From Gammaproteobacteria bacterium (GTDB taxonomy: Bacteria; Pseudomonadota; Gammaproteobacteria; Steroidobacterales; GCA-2729495): DNA of 36,957 nt. Below the pieces are notes generated by a model that was given only the letters and a program-made list of their open reading frames with translations, searched no databases and was not told the DNA's origin. Every line of letters begins with the position of its first letter. The first letter of the stretch is position 1. The position numbers and the translations under genes were made by a program. The stretch spans positions 1 to 36,957 of the forward strand of contig RFHQ01000127.1 in the NCBI GenBank assembly GCA_003695765.1. Reading direction: 5' to 3'. Shown here piece by piece: positions 17,762 through 25,653 of the stretch.

Positions 17762-17840
17762 TAAGTTAATTGTCTTTATTAAACTTTTCCTTTAGCAATA
17801 GACATCCGCCGCGCGCGGCGCCGGTCCGCGGCTTACTATA
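17741..17840 (-). promoter_or_regulatory. AT-rich leader/promoter region of the PAS-GGDEF gene
   Basis: Bases 17741-17800 are 22% GC (13 of 60), spanning the first codons and the 5' leader of the PAS-GGDEF gene. Upstream on the minus strand lies the perfect palindrome CGCCGCGCGCGGCG (17807-17820) and then TATAGT (17840-17835), a good -10 hexamer without a clear -35. This would give a leader of roughly 65-70 bases with a GC hairpin followed by an A/T-rich tract. The start codon has only weak ribosome-binding sequences (AAAGG, AAAGA) in front. The promoter call is tentative. Confidence 0.4.
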
Positions 17841-17875
17841 GGACCGGCCCGATGCCGGGTCTGTGAAGCCGGTCA

Positions 17876-17891
17876 CCGGCCCGCGGGCCGG
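17876..17891. repeat. Perfect 16-base palindrome after the MTA/MTI phosphorylase gene
   Basis: CCGGCCCGCGGGCCGG is exactly self-complementary and begins 3 bases after the stop of the gene ending at 17895. A partly overlapping palindrome, GCCGGTCACCGGC, lies at 17869-17881. In RNA the first could fold into a 6-base-pair stem with a 4-base loop at the end of the long minus-strand gene string. There is no T-run behind it, so it is not a standard intrinsic terminator; it may protect the 3' end or be chance in GC-rich DNA. Confidence 0.4.
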
Positions 17892-17894
17892 CGT

Positions 17895-18632
17895 TCAGGA
17901 TTGCCCGGGCGTCGCCGCCAGCAGCGCCTTCAGCAGCGCCTGCACGGCCTCGATCCCGGCTTGCAGCGAGCGCTCGATCTCCGCGTGAATCTCCGCGCCC
18001 CGGCCGGCCGCCGGATTCACCACCACGGCACAGATCGCGTAGTCGATGCCGAGCTCTCGCGCCAGCCCCGCCTCCGGCATCGCGGTCATGCCGACGAAAT
18101 CACAGCCGTCCCGCTCCAGTCGATCGATTTCGGCTGCAGTCTCCAGGCGCGGCCCCTGGGTGACGCCGTAGACGCCCCGCGGCAGGTGGGCAATGCCGGC
18201 CCGTTGGGCGGCAGCGACCAGCGCGGCGTGCAGCGCCGGGGCTACCGGGTGGGTGAAATCGACGTGACGCACGGCGTGTTCGCCACCTTCCTCATAGCTG
18301 TGGGCGCGCCCCCAGCTGTAGTCGATCAGCTGGTCCGGAAACGCCAGCCGCCCGGGGATCGCATCCCGGTGAATGCCACCGACCGCGTTGATCCCGATCA
18401 GCCAGTCCACGCCGGCCGCCTGCATCGCCCAGACGTTGGCTCGATAGTTGACCCGGTGCGGCGGTATCGTTCCCGCCGGCCCGTGGCGGTGCAGGAAACA
18501 CAGCTCGTGGGCGCCTTCCTGCCATTCGAGCAAGGGGCCGGATGGCGGTCCCCACGGCGTCGCCAGCGATCGTTGCCGAGCCGCTGGCAGCAGCAAAGCG
18601 CTGCCGGTGCCACCGATCAGGCCGATGCGCAT
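17895..18632 (-). CDS. mtnP: S-methyl-5'-thioadenosine / S-methyl-5'-thioinosine phosphorylase
   Basis: A 245-residue member of the MTAP/PNP family 2, which phosphorolyses the nucleoside to a purine base and methylthioribose-1-phosphate. It opens with MRIGLIGGTGS (phosphate site) and carries RHGPAGTIPPHRVNYRAN, QGPRLETAAEI and GMTAMPEAGLARELGIDYA. The segment IDYAICAVVVNPAAGRG has Asn where human MTAP has a base-binding Asp region, as I recall; this fits a 6-oxopurine (thioinosine) preference like Pseudomonas PA3004, but is only suggestive. The upstream hpt would salvage the released hypoxanthine. Its ATG overlaps the hpt stop by one base (TGATG). Last gene of the long minus-strand string. 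Confidence 0.88.
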   Translation of the reverse strand: MRIGLIGGTGSALLLPAARQRSLATPWGPPSGPLLEWQEGAHELCFLHRHGPAGTIPPHRVNYRANVWAMQAAGVDWLIGINAVGGIHRDAIPGRLAFPDQLIDYSWGRAHSYEEGGEHAVRHVDFTHPVAPALHAALVAAAQRAGIAHLPRGVYGVTQGPRLETAAEIDRLERDGCDFVGMTAMPEAGLARELGIDYAICAVVVNPAAGRGAEIHAEIERSLQAGIEAVQALLKALLAATPGQS

Positions 18633-19180
18633 CAGCCCGCCTCCGGCAGCGCGTAGATGGCCGGTAGCTGCCGCCAGTGGTGCCGGTAGTCCATGCCACA
18701 ACCGAAGACGTAGCGGTCGGGCACTTCCAGGGCACAGAAGTCCGGCGCGCGGGCGCCTGGTTCCGCGCTGCCCCGCTTGCGCACCAGCGTCGCGGTCAGC
18801 ACCTGCGCTGCCCCGGCGGCCTCGCAGGCGCCGCGCACCAGCTCGAGCGTCGTGCCGCGATCGAAGATATCGTCGACGACCAGCACTCGCTGGCCACGCA
18901 GCTCCGCTGGCGGCCGCCGCAGCCAGACCGGTTCGCCGCCCTGCTCCCGACCGCGATAGCGGCTCAGATGGCAGTAATCGAGCACGAGGTCGCGGCGCAG
19001 CGCGGCTGCCAGCCGCACCGCCGGAACCATGCCGCCGATCATCACGGCCAGCAGCACCCAGTGCTCACCCTGCAGAGCCGCGTTCACGCGCTCGGCCCAG
19101 ACGCGCACGGCGGCATCGACCTCGGCCTCGCCGGCGATCAGTTCGGCGCCGGCCGGCAATTCAGGCCCGGGCTCAGCCAT
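18632..19180 (-). CDS. hpt: Hypoxanthine(-guanine) phosphoribosyltransferase
   Basis: A 182-residue type I phosphoribosyltransferase that joins a 6-oxopurine to PRPP giving IMP or GMP. The PRPP motif VLVVDDIFDRGTTL is clear, preceded by LAVMIGGMVPAVRLAAAL and CHLSRYRG; the C-terminal DRYVFGCGMDYRHHWRQLP is the base-binding end found in Hpt. ATG at 19180 is chosen because it overlaps the nagZ stop by only 8 bases and gives a family-sized protein. Pairing with the phosphorylase suggests a methylthio-purine salvage unit, in which hypoxanthine released by that enzyme is recaptured. Confidence 0.9.
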   Translation of the reverse strand: MAEPGPELPAGAELIAGEAEVDAAVRVWAERVNAALQGEHWVLLAVMIGGMVPAVRLAAALRRDLVLDYCHLSRYRGREQGGEPVWLRRPPAELRGQRVLVVDDIFDRGTTLELVRGACEAAGAAQVLTATLVRKRGSAEPGARAPDFCALEVPDRYVFGCGMDYRHHWRQLPAIYALPEAG

Positions 19181-20219
19181 CGAGGGACAAAGCCGGCGGC
19201 TGTTCGGCTGCGGCCAGCGCTGCCGTCGCGGCCTGCCATTCCGGCGACTCCGCGAGTCGCCCGGGCGACCAATCCAGGCCATGCGGACGCATCGCCGCAA
19301 GGCGGCCGTGGCTGGCCGGGCCATTGTCCTCGTCGACGGTCTCGAGGACCGCATCGACCTCGGCCGGCGCATTGCACACCAGCACCATGTCCGCGCCGGC
19401 GGCCAGGGCGCGCCGCACGCGCCGGGGCATCGGGCCGACGCCGGCCAGCGCCTGCATGCTCAGGTCATCGGAAAAGATCGCACCGCCGAAGCCCAGTTCA
19501 CCGCGCAGTTGCGCCCGCACCCAGTAGGGCGACAGCGACGCGATGTCCGCGTCGACCTTCGGGTACCTGAGGTGCGCCAGCATCACGCCCTGCAGGCCGT
19601 GCGCGATCAGGCGCCGGTACGGCAGCAGATCTGCCTGCAAATCGCCGAGCTCGCGGGCATCCTCCGGCAACTCCAGGTGGGAGTCGGCGTGCACGGCGCC
19701 GTGGCCGGGGAAGTGCTTGGCCACGGCCGCCATGCCGGCACGGCGCATGCCCTGCATCCAGGCATAGGCGAGCCGCGCCGTCACATCCGGGTTCCGGTGA
19801 AAGGCGCGATCACCGATGACCTCGCTGAAGCCCCAGTCGAGATCAACGACCGGGGCGAAACTCAGGTCGACACCGTGCTCCAGCAGTTCGGCTGCCATCA
19901 ACCAGCCGGCGGCCCGCGCGAGACGAATGCCCGCGCGCTCGTCCATGTCGTACCAGTGGCCGAAGAAGCGCGCCGGCGGCAGCCGCGTGAAGCCCTCGCG
20001 GAAACGCTGCACCCGCCCGCCTTCCTGGTCCACCCCGATCAGCAACGGCGGCCGACGCAGCGCGTGAATCGCGGCGCACAACTCGCGCAGCTGTTCTCCA
20101 GACGCGAAGTTGCGGCTGAACAGGATGACACCGCCGACCAGCGGTGCCGACAGCCGCCGACGATCGTCCGCCGTCAGTTCTGTCCCGGCCAGGTCGATCA
20201 TCAGCGGTCCCAGGGTCAT
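19173..20219 (-). CDS. nagZ: Beta-N-acetylhexosaminidase NagZ (glycoside hydrolase family 3)
   Basis: A 348-residue cytoplasmic enzyme that removes GlcNAc from anhydromuropeptides during peptidoglycan recycling; its product can signal AmpR-type beta-lactamase induction. It starts with GPLMIDLAGTELTADD and has IGVDQEGGRVQRF, the substrate/catalytic loop KHFPGHGAVHADSH and FSDDLSMQAL, in which an Asp is the nucleophile. The length matches E. coli NagZ (341). It lies 13 bases after an L,D-transpeptidase gene, another peptidoglycan enzyme. Confidence 0.96.
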   Translation of the reverse strand: MTLGPLMIDLAGTELTADDRRRLSAPLVGGVILFSRNFASGEQLRELCAAIHALRRPPLLIGVDQEGGRVQRFREGFTRLPPARFFGHWYDMDERAGIRLARAAGWLMAAELLEHGVDLSFAPVVDLDWGFSEVIGDRAFHRNPDVTARLAYAWMQGMRRAGMAAVAKHFPGHGAVHADSHLELPEDARELGDLQADLLPYRRLIAHGLQGVMLAHLRYPKVDADIASLSPYWVRAQLRGELGFGGAIFSDDLSMQALAGVGPMPRRVRRALAAGADMVLVCNAPAEVDAVLETVDEDNGPASHGRLAAMRPHGLDWSPGRLAESPEWQAATAALAAAEQPPALSLDG

Positions 20220-20232
20220 CCAGCCGCTCCGG

Positions 20233-20715
20233 TCAGGCGATAATTTCCACTAACGTACCCGCTTCGACCTGGTCGAACAACGCGATGACGTCGCGGTTCC
20301 GCATGCGGATGCAGCCATGCGACCAGGGCACGCCCATCGGCTGGTCGTCCGGTGTGCCGTGAATGTAGATATAGCGGCGCATGCTGTCGACCATGCCGAA
20401 TCGGTTGCGACCCGGCTCCATGCCGCTGAGCCAGAGTATCCGCGACAGAATCCAGTCGCGGCCCGGCTGTCGCCAGGCGAGCTCGGGGCTATAGATTTCG
20501 CCGCTGAAGCGCCGCCCGACGAACACGGCGCCGGCCGGCAGGCCCGCGCCGATGCAGGCGCGGATCCGGTGCAATCCGCGCGGGGTCGCCTGACTGCCCA
20601 GACGCTCTCCCGGCCCGTAACGCGAGGTCGAGACCGGAAAGTCCAAGCGGCGGCCTGCGGTCTCCAGCCACAGGCGCTGACGGCAGAGACTGACGATGAT
20701 CCGTGCGTCGGCCAT
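20233..20715 (-). CDS. YkuD-type L,D-transpeptidase without a signal peptide
   Basis: A 160-residue protein made almost wholly of a YkuD domain. Motif IHGTPDDQPMGVPWSHGCIRM contains the catalytic His119 and Cys135. Such enzymes cross-link peptidoglycan stems or attach lipoproteins in the periplasm. Here the protein begins MADARIIVSLCRQRLWL with no signal sequence or membrane helix, and the codon two before the ATG is the in-frame TAA that also ends rlmD (20721-20719), so no longer N-terminus is possible. The ATG has AAAGG almost touching it. It may act on cytoplasmic muropeptides or leave by another route; unknown. Confidence 0.88.
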   Translation of the reverse strand: MADARIIVSLCRQRLWLETAGRRLDFPVSTSRYGPGERLGSQATPRGLHRIRACIGAGLPAGAVFVGRRFSGEIYSPELAWRQPGRDWILSRILWLSGMEPGRNRFGMVDSMRRYIYIHGTPDDQPMGVPWSHGCIRMRNRDVIALFDQVEAGTLVEIIA

Positions 20716-20718
20716 CCT

Positions 20719-22041
20719 TTATTCCGCGCACAGCAGCGCGATCGATTCGACGTGGCTGGTCTGCGGGAACATGTCGAGCACGCCGGCTGCCGCCAGCCGG
20801 TAACCGTATTCGCTGCACAGGCGCCCGGCATCGCGTGCCAGCGTGCCAGGGTGGCAGGAGACGTAGACGATCCGCTCCGCTCGCCAGCGGCCCAGCAGCC
20901 CGAGCACTTCGGCCGCCCCGCTGCGCGGCGGATCCAGCAGCACGCGGGTCGGCCGCAGCGCCTCGAGCCCCTGCAGGGCATCGGCGGCGCGCAGGTCGCC
21001 GGTGACGAACCGCGCATTGGTGATGCCCGAACGCAGCGCGTTGGCGGCGGCGCGACGGCACATCTCCGGCGCCAGTTCGACGCCGACGACCTCCCCGGCG
21101 GCGCGTGCCAGCGGCAGGCTGAAGTTGCCGAGCCCGCAATAGAGGTCGACGACCGTGTCCCGCGGGCCGGCCGCCAGCAGCTCGATCGCCTGGCTGACCA
21201 GCCGTTCGTTCAACGCCGCATTCACCTGGATGAAATCGCCCGGCTCGAAGGCGATCTCGACCGCATGCTCGGCGAGCCGGTAACTCAGCTGGGCTCGTGG
21301 CTCGCCCGGCAGCGGCGCAAGTGTCTGTGGTCCACCGGGCTGCAGGTAGATCCGGAGGCCGCTGGCCGCCTGCCAGTCGCGCAGCTGCTCGATATCGGCG
21401 TCCGCCGGCGGCGCGAGGGTGCGCAGCGCCAGCACGGCGACCTGGTCACCGACCGCGACCTCGAGCTGGGGAATCCTGTCGGCGATGCTGAGGGAGCCGA
21501 GCAGCGCCGACAGTTCCCCCAGCCGCTCCCCGACACGCGGATGCAGTGTCTCGCAGCGCAGGCAGTCGGTGACGAAGGGCTGGTGCCGCTCACGGAAACC
21601 GACGAGCACCCGCCCCTTCGCAGCCACGAGCCTGGCCGCCAGACGTGCCTTGCGGCGGTAGCCCCAGGCCGGCCCGCGTAACGCCGGCAAGACCTGCTCC
21701 GGCTGCAGCCGTCCGATGCGCTCGAGATTGTCGAGCAGGTTGCGCTGCTTCAAGGCCAGCTGGGCCGCAGGCGACAGATGCTGCAGGCTGCAACCGCCGC
21801 AGCGTCCGTAGACTGAACAACGCGGTTGCACGCGATCCGGCGACGGGCTCGCGACGGCGACCAGCTCGGCCTCGTCGTACCGCCGCCGGCGCCGCCGTAC
21901 CCGGAAGTCGACCAGTTCGCCGGTGATTGCGGCCTCGACGAACACCGTCTTGCCAGCGCTGCGCACGACGCCGCGCCCGTCTGGCAGGCAATCGACCACT
22001 TCGCCGCGAAGCAGTTCCCGCCCGGCCGCCAGGCTGTTCAC
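20719..22041 (-). CDS. rlmD: 23S rRNA (uracil-1939 C5)-methyltransferase RlmD
   Basis: A 440-residue RNA methyltransferase (E. coli RlmD 433). An N-terminal TRAM domain (about residues 5-65) is followed by the iron-sulfur cluster cysteines in CSVYGRCGGC and a later DCLRC, then a SAM-dependent domain with VVDLYCGLGNFSLPLA, LLDPPRSGA and the catalytic YVSCHPGTLARD. GTG at 22041 is preferred: it forms a GTGA overlap with the upstream stop and follows a GGAG site, whereas ATG at 22065 would overlap by 28 bases with a weak site. The next gene follows after 3 bases. Confidence 0.94.
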   Translation of the reverse strand: MNSLAAGRELLRGEVVDCLPDGRGVVRSAGKTVFVEAAITGELVDFRVRRRRRRYDEAELVAVASPSPDRVQPRCSVYGRCGGCSLQHLSPAAQLALKQRNLLDNLERIGRLQPEQVLPALRGPAWGYRRKARLAARLVAAKGRVLVGFRERHQPFVTDCLRCETLHPRVGERLGELSALLGSLSIADRIPQLEVAVGDQVAVLALRTLAPPADADIEQLRDWQAASGLRIYLQPGGPQTLAPLPGEPRAQLSYRLAEHAVEIAFEPGDFIQVNAALNERLVSQAIELLAAGPRDTVVDLYCGLGNFSLPLARAAGEVVGVELAPEMCRRAAANALRSGITNARFVTGDLRAADALQGLEALRPTRVLLDPPRSGAAEVLGLLGRWRAERIVYVSCHPGTLARDAGRLCSEYGYRLAAAGVLDMFPQTSHVESIALLCAE

Positions 22042-22826
22042 CTGCCATTCTCCGCGCTTTCCCATGCCTCGAGAAATTCCTGCAGATGGGCTGCCTGTTC
22101 GCCGCCGATCGCGGCGCGCAGCCGCGCGTGCTCGGCGGCCAGCCCGGCCTCGTCCAGCAGGCCGCGGAACTGCTGGAAGCGCAGGAAGACGAGATAGGTG
22201 TTGAGTACGTCGGTCTCGCAATAGGCGCGGATCTGCTCAATGCCACCGGCCAGCCACAGGGGCCACACCTGGTCGCCGGCCAGTCCCTGCTTGCCCGGCA
22301 GACCCAGCAGCCCGGCGATCGCGTCCAGGCCGGCTCGGGCGCGAGCCTGGAAGCCGGAGAGCACGTCCATCAGGTCGAGATGCCGCCAGTGGTAGCGGTT
22401 CAGGTAATTGTTGAAACGGAATTCGCGGATCTCGTCGCCGGTTTCCCAGTAGGCCGGTGCCGACACGGCGTGACGCAGGGCCCGATAATGGAGTACCGGC
22501 AGGTCGAAGCCACCGCCGTTCCAGGAGACCAGGTCCGGGCGGAAACTCGCAATGCCGTCGAAGAAACGCTGGATCAGTTCGCGCTCCCCGCTGTCCGGTC
22601 TGCCCAGGCTCCACAGCCGCAACTGGTCGTCGCGGCGCAACAGCACCGAGATCGCGACGACGCGGTGCTGGTACAGCGGCAGGAACTCGGTCTGGGCCTC
22701 CTGCATACGGCGGAAGACCATCGCGCGCGCAACATCAGCCTCGTCCATGTCCGCGGCCAGGCCGAGTTCATGCCGGCCCAGCTCGGTGTCCGGAATCGTC
22801 TCGATATCGAAGACCAGGTAGTTCAC
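22038..22826 (-). CDS. Predicted 3'-5' exonuclease (PolB-like exonuclease domain)
   Basis: A 262-residue DEDD-family nuclease. The three Exo motifs are visible: VFDIETIPD near the N-terminus, SWNGGGFDLPVLHYRAL in the middle, and YCETDVLNTYLVFLRF near the C-terminus, giving the four acidic metal ligands. It matches the family of stand-alone exonucleases related to the proofreading domain of DNA polymerase B; no polymerase domain is present. The cellular role is not established. GTG at 22826 shares GTGA with the acpS stop. Confidence 0.85.
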   Translation of the reverse strand: MNYLVFDIETIPDTELGRHELGLAADMDEADVARAMVFRRMQEAQTEFLPLYQHRVVAISVLLRRDDQLRLWSLGRPDSGERELIQRFFDGIASFRPDLVSWNGGGFDLPVLHYRALRHAVSAPAYWETGDEIREFRFNNYLNRYHWRHLDLMDVLSGFQARARAGLDAIAGLLGLPGKQGLAGDQVWPLWLAGGIEQIRAYCETDVLNTYLVFLRFQQFRGLLDEAGLAAEHARLRAAIGGEQAAHLQEFLEAWESAENGR

Positions 22827-23215
22827 TCGGCAACCCCCGTGCGCATCAGCACCACGACGGCGACGATCAGTCCGGCCTCGTCGCTCAAGGTCAGGTGCCC
22901 GTCACCGATACCCAGTTCCGCGCATTTCGCGCGGCCCCGCTCGGAAAAGACGATTTCCGGCCGGCCGAAGCGGTCCGGCAATACACCCGCATCGCGAATC
23001 CACATCCCGTTGGCGAAGCCGGTCCCCATGGCCTTGACGACCGCTTCCTTGGCCGCGAAGCGCATCGCAAGGAAGCGGCCCGGATTCTTCTGGCGGCGGT
23101 ACAGGCGCAGTTCCTCGGGCATCAGCAGGCGTTCGGCGAAGCGCTCGCCGAAGCGCGCATAGCTTGCGTGCACCCGCTCAGCGCGCAGGATATCGACGCC
23201 GATGCCGAAGATCAC
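22823..23215 (-). CDS. acpS: Holo-[acyl-carrier-protein] synthase
   Basis: A 130-residue phosphopantetheinyl transferase that moves 4'-phosphopantetheine from CoA onto acyl carrier protein. The magnesium-binding start [14 protein letters not shown] and the second motif [15 protein letters not shown] are intact, and the length fits E. coli AcpS (126). GTG at 23215 is chosen because it begins the conserved N-terminus and shares GTGA with the pdxJ stop; the frame continues far upstream but only as a shadow of pdxJ. pdxJ-acpS is a conserved gammaproteobacterial pair. Confidence 0.95.
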   Translation of the reverse strand: MIFGIGVDILRAERVHASYARFGERFAERLLMPEELRLYRRQKNPGRFLAMRFAAKEAVVKAMGTGFANGMWIRDAGVLPDRFGRPEIVFSERGRAKCAELGIGDGHLTLSDEAGLIVAVVVLMRTGVAE

Positions 23216-23955
23216 GGACGGCGCGCCGCGAGCAGCAACTGCTTCATCCTGGCCACCGCGCCGCCGAAGCCGTCGCTGAGGGCACGGGCGACGATCGCGT
23301 GCCCGATGTTCAATTCGACTATCTGGGGCAGCGCGGCGATCGGCGACACGTTGTGATAGTGCAGCCCATGGCCGGCGTGCACGACCAGGCCAAGCTGGTC
23401 GGCGTGTTCGGCCGCCCGCTGCACCCGCTCCAGTTCGCGGGCGACGGCCACGCGTTGCGCGGCTTCGGCATAGGCCCCGGTGTGCAGCTCCACTACCGGC
23501 GCGCCGGCCTCGACCGACGCGTCGAGCTGCGCCGGATCGGGGTCGACGAACAGCGACACGCGGATCCCCGCCTCGCTCAGGGCGGCGCAGGCATCGCGTA
23601 CCCGCGCCAGCGCGCCGACGACGTCCAGGCCGCCCTCGGTGGTCAGTTCCTCGCGGCGCTCCGGCACCAGGCAGCAGTCCGCCGGCCGCAGCGCCCGGGC
23701 GATGTCCAGCATCTCGTCGGTGACCGCCATTTCGAGATTCAGCCGGGTCTGCAGCATGTCCTGCATCAGCCGCAGATCCCGCTCCTGGATGTGCCGGCGG
23801 TCTTCGCGCAGGTGTGCGGTGATCGAGTCGGCGCCCGCGCGCTCGGCCTGCAGCGCCGCGTCGACAGGATCGGGATACCGGGTGCCCCGCGCCTGCCGCA
23901 GCGTGGCGACATGATCGACATTGACCCCGAGGTGGATCGGTTCCGCTGCTGGCAT
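23212..23955 (-). CDS. pdxJ: Pyridoxine 5'-phosphate synthase
   Basis: A 247-residue TIM-barrel enzyme that condenses 1-deoxyxylulose-5-phosphate with 3-amino-2-oxopropyl phosphate to make pyridoxine 5'-phosphate. It opens [20 protein letters not shown] and has [25 protein letters not shown] and [12 protein letters not shown], all family hallmarks. The ATG at 23955 follows an AGGA site. It is about 70 bases downstream of recO, one of the wider gaps in the gene string, and leads directly into acpS. Confidence 0.97.
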   Translation of the reverse strand: MPAAEPIHLGVNVDHVATLRQARGTRYPDPVDAALQAERAGADSITAHLREDRRHIQERDLRLMQDMLQTRLNLEMAVTDEMLDIARALRPADCCLVPERREELTTEGGLDVVGALARVRDACAALSEAGIRVSLFVDPDPAQLDASVEAGAPVVELHTGAYAEAAQRVAVARELERVQRAAEHADQLGLVVHAGHGLHYHNVSPIAALPQIVELNIGHAIVARALSDGFGGAVARMKQLLLAARRP

Positions 23956-24025
23956 GCTGGCAAGTCCTGCGCCACGCGCCGGCGCATCTTCGCATCAACC
24001 CGGCGGGGGCCGCAATCCGGGCGGT

Positions 24026-24757
24026 TCAGGTCCGGGACGGTCGCATCGCCTCGAACACCCGCCGCGTCCGCAACTCCCGCTCACCGAGATGGTAGCGAAT
24101 GAGGCTGCCGAGCAGGCGCCTGGCCTGGCGCAGCAGCGACGGCTCGTCGAAGCGGCCGGCCGCGATCGCCTGCAGCTCGGCCCCGCGGAAGCGCGGCCCA
24201 TCGGCGGAGCCGCCGGCCGGCACCGCGCCACTCTCTGCCAGGTAGATGTACTCCGCATCCGGATCCAGCCGTTGCGATCCGCCGGCCACCCGCTCGACGC
24301 TGAGCCCATAACCGAGTTCCGTCAGCAGGGCGAGTTCGAAGCGCCGCAGCGCGAGTTCCGTTCCGGCGTCCTGCGCCAGGCCCGCCAGCGCCGCACCGTA
24401 ATGCGCGAACAGTTCGGGGTGCGGATCGGCCCGCGTGGTGAAGGCCAGGACCAGTTCGTTCAGGTACCAGGCGGACATCAGCGCCGTTCCGCGCAGCGGC
24501 AGGGGTGGCCCGGCGGCTTCCGCGGCCACCAGGCTGCAGAGCGTGCCCCGCCCCCGCCAGGACAGGCGCAAGGGCTGAAAGGGCTGCAAGGCGCTGCGCC
24601 AACGGGGCCGGCGCCCCCGGGCTCCGCGGGCCACGAGCCCCAGGCGGCCCTGTCGGCGCGCCAGGATCTCCAGCAACTGGCTGCTCTCCCGGTACGGGCG
24701 CGCATGCAGCACGTAGGCTGCCTCCAGCTCGACCTGGCCGACCGCGTTCACCGGCAT
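24026..24757 (-). CDS. recO: DNA repair protein RecO
   Basis: A 243-residue protein with the RecO layout: an N-terminal OB fold (AAYVLHARPYRESSQLLEIL and LGLVARGARG) and an alpha-helical C-terminal region including ALRRFELALLTELGY. RecO helps RecF/RecR load RecA on SSB-coated DNA. The ATG at 24757 (MPVNAVGQVELEAAYVLH) is preferred over the upstream extension, which only shadows era; it overlaps the era stop by 10 bases. A GTG two codons later is also possible. No zinc-finger cysteines are seen, as in other proteobacterial RecO proteins. Confidence 0.92.
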   Translation of the reverse strand: MPVNAVGQVELEAAYVLHARPYRESSQLLEILARRQGRLGLVARGARGRRPRWRSALQPFQPLRLSWRGRGTLCSLVAAEAAGPPLPLRGTALMSAWYLNELVLAFTTRADPHPELFAHYGAALAGLAQDAGTELALRRFELALLTELGYGLSVERVAGGSQRLDPDAEYIYLAESGAVPAGGSADGPRFRGAELQAIAAGRFDEPSLLRQARRLLGSLIRYHLGERELRTRRVFEAMRPSRT

Positions 24758-25653
24758 GGATCGTAACCGAGCTGCCGCAGCGCGGCCTCGTTCTCGCTCC
24801 AGTTCTCGCGCAGCTTGACGTGTGTCTGCAGGTAGACCTTGCGACCGAGCAAGCATTCCAGCTCGGCGCGCGCCGCCTGACCGACCTGCTTGAGCACACG
24901 GCCGCCGCGGCCGATGACGATGCCGCGGTGGGACCGGCGCTCGACCCAGATCACGGCTTCGATGCGCAGCAGCTCGCCGTCCCTTTCCATGCGCTCGACC
25001 TGCACGGCGATGCCGTAGGGAACCTCTTCGCGCAGTGCCAGCAGCAGTTTTTCGCGGATGATCTCCGCGACGCGAAAGTCGAGGCCGCGGTCGGTCTTCT
25101 GCCCGGGCGGGAACAGCGGCGGGCCGGGTGGCAAGTGTGCCAGCAGCACGGCCAGCAGGCGTTCGAGGTTCTCGCCGCGCCGGGCCGAAATCGGCACGAT
25201 ATCGAGGAAATCGTGGCGAGCGGCCGATTCCTCGAGCAGCGGCAGCAAGGCCGACCGCGGCCGGACCAGGTCGATCTTGTTGATCGCCAGCACCACGGGC
25301 ACATCGCTGCGCTCCAGCTGGCGCAGCGCGAACTCGTCACCGTCCCGCCAGCCGCGCGCATCGATCAGCAGCAGAGCGAGGTCGGCGCCGGCGATGCTCG
25401 CACCGGCGTTGCGGTTCAGCACCCGGTTCAGGCGCCGGCCGCCGCTGTGGTGCAGACCTGGCGTGTCGACGAAGACCAGCTGCCCCTCGGGCCGGTCCAC
25501 GATCCCCATGATGCTGTGGCGGGTGGTCTGCGGCTTTGGCGTGACGATGCTGATCTTCTCCGCGACCAGCGCGTTGACCAGCGTGGACTTGCCCGTATTC
25601 GGCCGGCCGGCTACCGCGACGATGCCGGCGCGATGACTGTCATCTGCTGCCAT
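24748..25653 (-). CDS. era: GTPase Era
   Basis: A 301-residue GTPase that binds the 3' end of 16S rRNA during 30S assembly. GTPase motifs are G1 GRPNTGKST, G3 DTPGLH and G4 NKID; the switch I region has KPQTTRHSIMGI, an Era hallmark. The C-terminal KH domain contains RGIVIGRGGRVLKQVGQAAR. Length equals E. coli Era (301). It overlaps the end of rnc by 14 bases, the conserved rnc-era coupling. Confidence 0.97.
   Translation of the reverse strand: MAADDSHRAGIVAVAGRPNTGKSTLVNALVAEKISIVTPKPQTTRHSIMGIVDRPEGQLVFVDTPGLHHSGGRRLNRVLNRNAGASIAGADLALLLIDARGWRDGDEFALRQLERSDVPVVLAINKIDLVRPRSALLPLLEESAARHDFLDIVPISARRGENLERLLAVLLAHLPPGPPLFPPGQKTDRGLDFRVAEIIREKLLLALREEVPYGIAVQVERMERDGELLRIEAVIWVERRSHRGIVIGRGGRVLKQVGQAARAELECLLGRKVYLQTHVKLRENWSENEAALRQLGYDPCR

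Noticed and set aside
17779-17805. Eight-codon frame MSIAKGKV in the PAS-GGDEF gene leader
   Set aside because: It has no ribosome-binding site and a frame this short is expected by chance; nothing shows it is a leader peptide.
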